Assembly (NCBI RefSeq): GCF_000515235.1
Contig: NZ_KI911558.1
Span: forward strand, 997,762-1,061,761
Direction: 5' to 3'
DNA length: 64,000 nt
From: Synechococcus sp. CC9616
GTDB lineage: Bacteria; Cyanobacteriota; Cyanobacteriia; PCC-6307; Cyanobiaceae
In this document: in pieces, positions 60,806 through 64,000 of the stretch
Numbering within the stretch: position 1 is the first letter of the stretch
Layout of the letters: each line of letters opens with the position of its first letter
The notes under the pieces: generated by a model
Told to the model about the DNA's origin: nothing
The model's input: only the letters and a program-made list of their open reading frames with translations
Databases searched by the model: none
Position numbers and translations under genes: made by a program

Positions 60806-62092
60806 GTGAGCACGATCCTCAGATCTCTCCCTTCAACCGGCGCCGTCAGCGGCATCCTTGAAGCCGTTGGGTTTTTTCGGGATCCGAACTTCGCTTCACG
60901 ACGCTTTGAAACCTACGGCGACGTTTTTGAGACAACCCTGATTGGTCAGCGGCTGGTTTTCGTGCGTGGCGACGAGGCGATCGAGGACCTGTTTCAGCAA
61001 TCGGATGCCGTTCAGGGTTGGTGGCCGAGCAGTGTTCGAACACTGCTGGGAAGCAGGTCATTGGCGAATCGCAACGGACCTGCCCACAAAGCACGTCGGC
61101 GGGTCGTCGGCCAGCTGTTCGCGGCGGCAGCCTTACGCCGCTACAGCCCCCAGATCATCGCCATGGTGAACAACCTGGCGGACGAGGTCGCATCAACCAA
61201 GTCGCCCATCGCTCTGGCGGATCGCATGCGGCGCTTTGCTTTTTCGGTGATCGCCACCACTGTTCTGGGCCTCGATGGCAGTGATCGAGACGCTCTTTTT
61301 GTCGATTTCGAAATCTGGACAAAAGCGCTGTTCTCGCTGCCTGTTGCCATCCCTGGCAGTCCCTTCGCCAAGGCTTTGCAGGCCCGATCCCGTTTGCTCA
61401 GCAAATTGCAGCAGGTGCTTGCCGACGCCGATGGTCGCCGTGGAGGCCTTGATCTGCTGGCTGGCGGACTCGATGAAGCCGGACTTCCACTCAGTGATGA
61501 GGATCTCGTGGAACAGCTTTTGCTGCTGTTGTTCGCCGGTTATGAGACCACGGCATCCTCCCTCTCATGCCTGATGCGAGAACTGCTGATGCAGCCTGAG
61601 CTGCTGTTCTGGCTACGGGAGGAACTGAACGGCCTGGTCTGGCCGCCAACCGACGACCCCACCAACAGCTACGACCCTGGCAAGGCTCCCCGGTTGCAGG
61701 CTGTGGTGAACGAAGTCATGCGAATGACCCCTCCGGTGGGAGGCTTTTTTCGGATCACCACTCGTCCGATCGCATTGGCGGGCGTTGAAATCCCTGAAGG
61801 TCGCGTGATCCAGGTGGCACTGGCTTCTTCCAACCGCCACGGCGCAGGCGATCTCGAAAAATTTCGACCGCAGCGTCACCTCGACGGATCCCTGCAGAAA
61901 AGTCTTCTGCCGTTCGGAGGTGGTGAACGTGTCTGCCTCGGAAAAGCACTGGCTGAACTTGAAATTCGTCTGATGACGGTTGGCCTGCTGAAACAGGTGT
62001 CGTTCAGTCTCTGCTCCGACCAGGACCTCGACCTTCAGCTGATCCCCAGCCCCTCCCCGAAGGGCGGGCTGCTGGTGAGCGCCAGAGATTGA
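60806..62092 (+). CDS. Cytochrome P450 (CYP120-like)
   Basis: 428 residues from a GTG start. The heme loop is FGGGERVCLG, the I-helix oxygen groove AGYETT, and the ExxR motif lies in VNEVMRMTPPVGGFFR. Sequence character is close to cyanobacterial CYP120-type enzymes, which act on retinoid or terpenoid substrates. The substrate is not known. Redox partners would be ferredoxin-based. The 3' end overlaps a convergent small gene by 89 bases. Confidence 0.88.
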   Translation: MSTILRSLPSTGAVSGILEAVGFFRDPNFASRRFETYGDVFETTLIGQRLVFVRGDEAIEDLFQQSDAVQGWWPSSVRTLLGSRSLANRNGPAHKARRRVVGQLFAAAALRRYSPQIIAMVNNLADEVASTKSPIALADRMRRFAFSVIATTVLGLDGSDRDALFVDFEIWTKALFSLPVAIPGSPFAKALQARSRLLSKLQQVLADADGRRGGLDLLAGGLDEAGLPLSDEDLVEQLLLLLFAGYETTASSLSCLMRELLMQPELLFWLREELNGLVWPPTDDPTNSYDPGKAPRLQAVVNEVMRMTPPVGGFFRITTRPIALAGVEIPEGRVIQVALASSNRHGAGDLEKFRPQRHLDGSLQKSLLPFGGGERVCLGKALAELEIRLMTVGLLKQVSFSLCSDQDLDLQLIPSPSPKGGLLVSARD

Positions 62093-62336
62093 TCAACTGT
62101 CGATGCCAGGGCGTCACGTCGTGCGCCGGTCGGGGTGGGCTGGTCCCTGACTCCATCTCCTGCATGTCCCGTCGCAGACGATGGAGAACCGGGATGAGCA
62201 GGATCGCCACAATCAGCGCCATCAGCAACAGGAATGGCAGCAACGCCAGCATCCAGACGGTGGCAACCGCAGTCACCACCCCGGTCAGCAGCAACCGGAT
62301 CCACTGGGGAGATTGACGACCGGGCAGCTGCTTCAT
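62004..62336 (-). CDS. Small membrane protein
   Basis: 110 residues: two hydrophobic helices (LLLTGVVTAVATVWMLALLPFLLLMALIV) then a basic cytoplasmic part. The last 30 residues are antisense to the P450 gene and look less protein-like. It follows the paralog gene on the same strand with a four-base gap. Confidence 0.5.
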   Translation of the reverse strand: MKQLPGRQSPQWIRLLLTGVVTAVATVWMLALLPFLLLMALIVAILLIPVLHRLRRDMQEMESGTSPPRPAHDVTPWHRQLINLWRSPAARPSGRGWGSAEGRGPGRSRD

Positions 62337-62340
62337 GCCC

Positions 62341-62631
62341 TCAGGACTGAGCAGCCTTAAGCGCCTGCAGACCCAGGGCCATGTGCGTGCGGCAACTGCC
62401 GAGTGCCATCACCTGTTGGGGGGAACGTCCTTGGGCCACGGCATCGCCGTGCGCCGAAATGCGCTGCAACAGATGCTGCGTTTGCTCGGCCCAGATCTTG
62501 AGCTCGTCGGAGAGGGGGTCGACATCCGAGGCGCAGGCCTCCATCTCTCTGGGTGCCCCCTGCAACAGTCCCGCCAGATCACGGTGACTGAGGGCATCGG
62601 GAATCATCCGCTGTTCAGCATCCTTCATCAA
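62341..62631 (-). CDS. Hypothetical protein, paralog of 22246-22596
   Basis: 96 residues, helical. The C-terminus PQQVMALGSCRTHMALGLQALK matches the protein at 22246-22596. The two also share IPDALS/FPDALS and WAEQT/WADQT segments. Function unknown. Confidence 0.7.
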   Translation of the reverse strand: MMKDAEQRMIPDALSHRDLAGLLQGAPREMEACASDVDPLSDELKIWAEQTQHLLQRISAHGDAVAQGRSPQQVMALGSCRTHMALGLQALKAAQS

Positions 62632-62711
62632 TTTCTGCTGTGTCGTGATCCGACCTTATGGAGTCCAGGCGTCGCCATCCAGTTCGGTTGACAGGGGGAT
62701 CTCCACACTGA

Positions 62712-62888
62712 TTAGGGGCTGTCTCGAAAAATCCGGTCGAGTTCACGCCGGAAGTCGCGGCTGCTGAGAGGCGCCGCCCCCCGACGTCGTCGGTTGCGCT
62801 GCAACAGCGATCCAATCCACCAGATCTGGAGAGCCAGAAACACCACGCCGGTGGTCAGCAGGCTGACCGTGGCGCCGTTCCATTCCAT
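62712..62888 (-). CDS. Small one-helix membrane protein
   Basis: 58 residues starting MEWNGATVSLLTTGVVFLAL, with one helix and a basic tail (LQRNRRRRGAAP) ending FRRELDRIFRDSP. It follows the next gene on the same strand. No family recognised. Confidence 0.65.
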   Translation of the reverse strand: MEWNGATVSLLTTGVVFLALQIWWIGSLLQRNRRRRGAAPLSSRDFRRELDRIFRDSP

Positions 62889-62898
62889 GCCTGATGTC

Positions 62899-63054
62899 TC
62901 AGTAACTGGATAGCGGCAGGGTGAAGCCCGATTGCATGTGTCCGATGTCGAGCATCACGTAGACCAGCCAGATCACAAGGGCTGCCACACCAGCACCCGC
63001 AGCGATCTTCGCCAGGGAGCGCCCGATCATCTCGAGAAGGCTGATCTCTTTCAT
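62899..63054 (-). CDS. Small one-helix membrane protein
   Basis: 51 residues from the ATG at 63054 (MKEISLLEMIGRSLAK) with one helix (AAGAGVAALVIWLVYVMLD). The frame extends much further upstream without support. It is divergent from the next small membrane gene. Confidence 0.6.
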   Translation of the reverse strand: MKEISLLEMIGRSLAKIAAGAGVAALVIWLVYVMLDIGHMQSGFTLPLSSY

Positions 63055-63144
63055 AGAGGCTGGATTGATCACAGCAATTCTGCCTGCATGCACATGCAAC
63101 CGCCTGGCTGTGGCAGCCTCAACAAACGACGAGGCGACAACACC

Positions 63145-63321
63145 ATGCCGCTTTTGCCCCGCTGGCGATACATGACGCCTAAGGCACAGCGTTCTGCACG
63201 TCGACTGGGAATCAGCGCGGGCGTGCTGGTGCTCGGTCTGATCCTGAACGTGCCTCTGCTCTGGCTTGTGATCGGACTGGCCGTCTGGTGGCTGTGGAAC
63301 GGCTTGCAACGCCGTCGATGA
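63145..63321 (+). CDS. Small two-helix membrane protein
   Basis: 58 residues from the ATG at 63145: a basic start (MPLLPRWRYMTPKAQRSARR) and a hydrophobic hairpin (VLVLGLILNVPLLWLVIGLAVWWLW) ending GLQRRR. No family recognised. The Yfr2-type RNA on the other strand ends 20 bases away. Confidence 0.65.
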   Translation: MPLLPRWRYMTPKAQRSARRLGISAGVLVLGLILNVPLLWLVIGLAVWWLWNGLQRRR

Positions 63322-63340
63322 GCAAACGTTGATGAGCAAG

Positions 63341-63430
63341 AGAAAAGCCCTGCCGAAGGCAGGGCTGAAATCCCAGACGTGCGACCTTGTTTCCACGTCG
63401 TGAGAACTCCTCACCACTTCACCGTGCCAA
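63341..63430 (-). ncRNA. yfr2: Yfr2-family small RNA
   Basis: On the minus strand a hairpin GACGTG/CACGTC (63399-63376) exposes a GGAAACA loop motif (63394-63388), the signature of the cyanobacterial Yfr2 family. A GTGAG/CTCAC hairpin precedes it, and an intrinsic terminator AGCCCTGCC/GGCAGGGCT followed by TTTT closes it (63366-63341). Length and order fit Yfr2. The 5' end is an estimate. Yfr2 RNAs are abundant, and their targets are only partly known. Confidence 0.72.
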
Positions 63431-63566
63431 GAGAACGACGGGAACGGCGCAACCTCATGCATCCAGTGCAACTGGCACAGATCCTGAACATCAGAATCAC
63501 TGCTCAGCTCACGGCCAGATCGTTCATTGATTGGTATCAATGGAGTGTGTACTGGCCTGACGTGCC

Positions 63567-63731
63567 ATGACCAAACTGATCAGAAGCAGCTCAATGATGG
63601 GTGGTTCTGGCTTTCAGGAACGATTCTCCCGATGGTGGAGAGCGATCTTCAACGCACAGAACAGGTCTGAAGATCCCAGGGAGGGCAGAACGGAACGGCC
63701 ATTCATGTTCTGGGATCTCAGTGATGGGTGA
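63567..63731 (+). CDS. Small hypothetical protein
   Basis: 54 residues starting MTKLIRSSSMMGGSGFQERF, with aromatic-rich middle (SRWWRAIFNAQNR) and end (RPFMFWDLSDG). Its stop directly abuts the stop of the convergent hli gene. No family recognised. Confidence 0.45.
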   Translation: MTKLIRSSSMMGGSGFQERFSRWWRAIFNAQNRSEDPREGRTERPFMFWDLSDG

Positions 63732-63935
63732 TCAGCCCTGACCAAACAATCCGAAAGTGATCTGGCTGGCAATGCCATGACCGGTGATCACTTCCGTGAG
63801 CAATCCGATCAGAAAACCGAGCATGGCCACACGACCATTCAGGAGCTCTGCGCGATTCATGCGCTCACCCTGAATCTGGGACTTGGCTGCCTCCTGATAC
63901 CAGTCGTCGCGAGGCTGGCTGACGGAGTCGGACAT
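63732..63935 (-). CDS. hli: High-light-inducible protein (Hli)
   Basis: 67 residues. ERMNRAELLNGRVAMLGFLIGLLTEVITGHG carries the chlorophyll-binding motif (E-x2-N-G-R-x-A-M-x-G-F) and the typical TG-x-G end. A one-helix thylakoid protein that protects photosystems under high light. This copy has the full standard motif, unlike the one at 58407-58583. Confidence 0.95.
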   Translation of the reverse strand: MSDSVSQPRDDWYQEAAKSQIQGERMNRAELLNGRVAMLGFLIGLLTEVITGHGIASQITFGLFGQG

Positions 63936-64000
63936 GACGCTACGAAGAATTCGTGAAGTGATGTTACAGGAACTTGCAAAGAAAGCGGTCAGCCATTTCA

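Noticed and set aside
63346-63366. Hairpin read as a plus-strand terminator of the gene ending at 63321
   Set aside because: The T-run is on the minus-strand side only; the plus-strand side continues GAAATCC.
1-64000. CRISPR arrays, tRNA or rRNA genes, transposases, prophage
   Set aside because: No regular spaced repeats, tRNA T-loop sequences in a cloverleaf context, rRNA-like stretches or transposase/integrase motifs were seen. A tRNAscan and IS search would be decisive.

Overview
The window comes from a marine picocyanobacterium, most probably Synechococcus. The support is indirect but consistent: two high-light-inducible (Hli) proteins, a plant-type [2Fe-2S] ferredoxin, a cyanobacterial MntC-type manganese-binding lipoprotein, a Yfr2-family small RNA, three copies of the marine-cyanobacterial 'Downstream-peptide' glutamine riboswitch, many DUF4278 and tiny one-helix proteins, and a moderately GC-rich composition interrupted by an AT-richer island. 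No tRNA, rRNA, CRISPR array, transposase or integrase was seen.

Layout. 1-15 kb: the parts of a Mn/Zn-type ABC importer (mntC, mntA, mntB, all on the minus strand) are scattered. Between them lie a DUF2939 protein, a PlsC-like acyltransferase, an AT-rich patch of orphan small genes (about 3.8-8.2 kb), a flotillin/NfeD operon and a secreted acidic protein. A frameshifted SulP-family permease is cut by the left edge. 15-24 kb: nth, ferredoxin and a uridine-kinase-like gene, then many small secreted or membrane proteins, a candidate LexA box and a serralysin-like RTX protease. 24-27 kb: an epimerase, YccF and small genes. 27.8-39 kb: a nitrogen-scavenging region made of a taurine/nitrate-type ABC importer, a Rieske oxygenase, a TIM-barrel protein and a complete Nit1C cluster (nitrilase, radical SAM, GNAT, AIR-synthase-like, Sll0783-like, MSMEG_0570-like and a divergent flavoprotein). 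39-52 kb: RRM protein, LuxR-type regulator, M28 peptidase, FitAB toxin-antitoxin, DUF429, SelO and an orphan ParA. 52-64 kb: a candidate sRNA, GH57, DUF2130, rpsU, a cytochrome P450, numerous mini-membrane proteins, Yfr2 and two hli genes.

The most striking observation is a module present three times (about 16.8, 24.1 and 39.9 kb): a GTA-N8-TAC palindrome (NtcA consensus), a pseudoknotted leader with compensatory changes that matches the glutamine-responsive Downstream-peptide riboswitch, and a short peptide ending in L-x-Y-R-G-V-S-Y (DUF4278). Two of the three genes are followed by clear intrinsic terminators. Together with Nit1C this makes nitrogen status the recurrent theme. Several genes here are shorter than 60 codons (two DUF4278 peptides, one hli and about ten one-helix proteins) and were found by direct reading.
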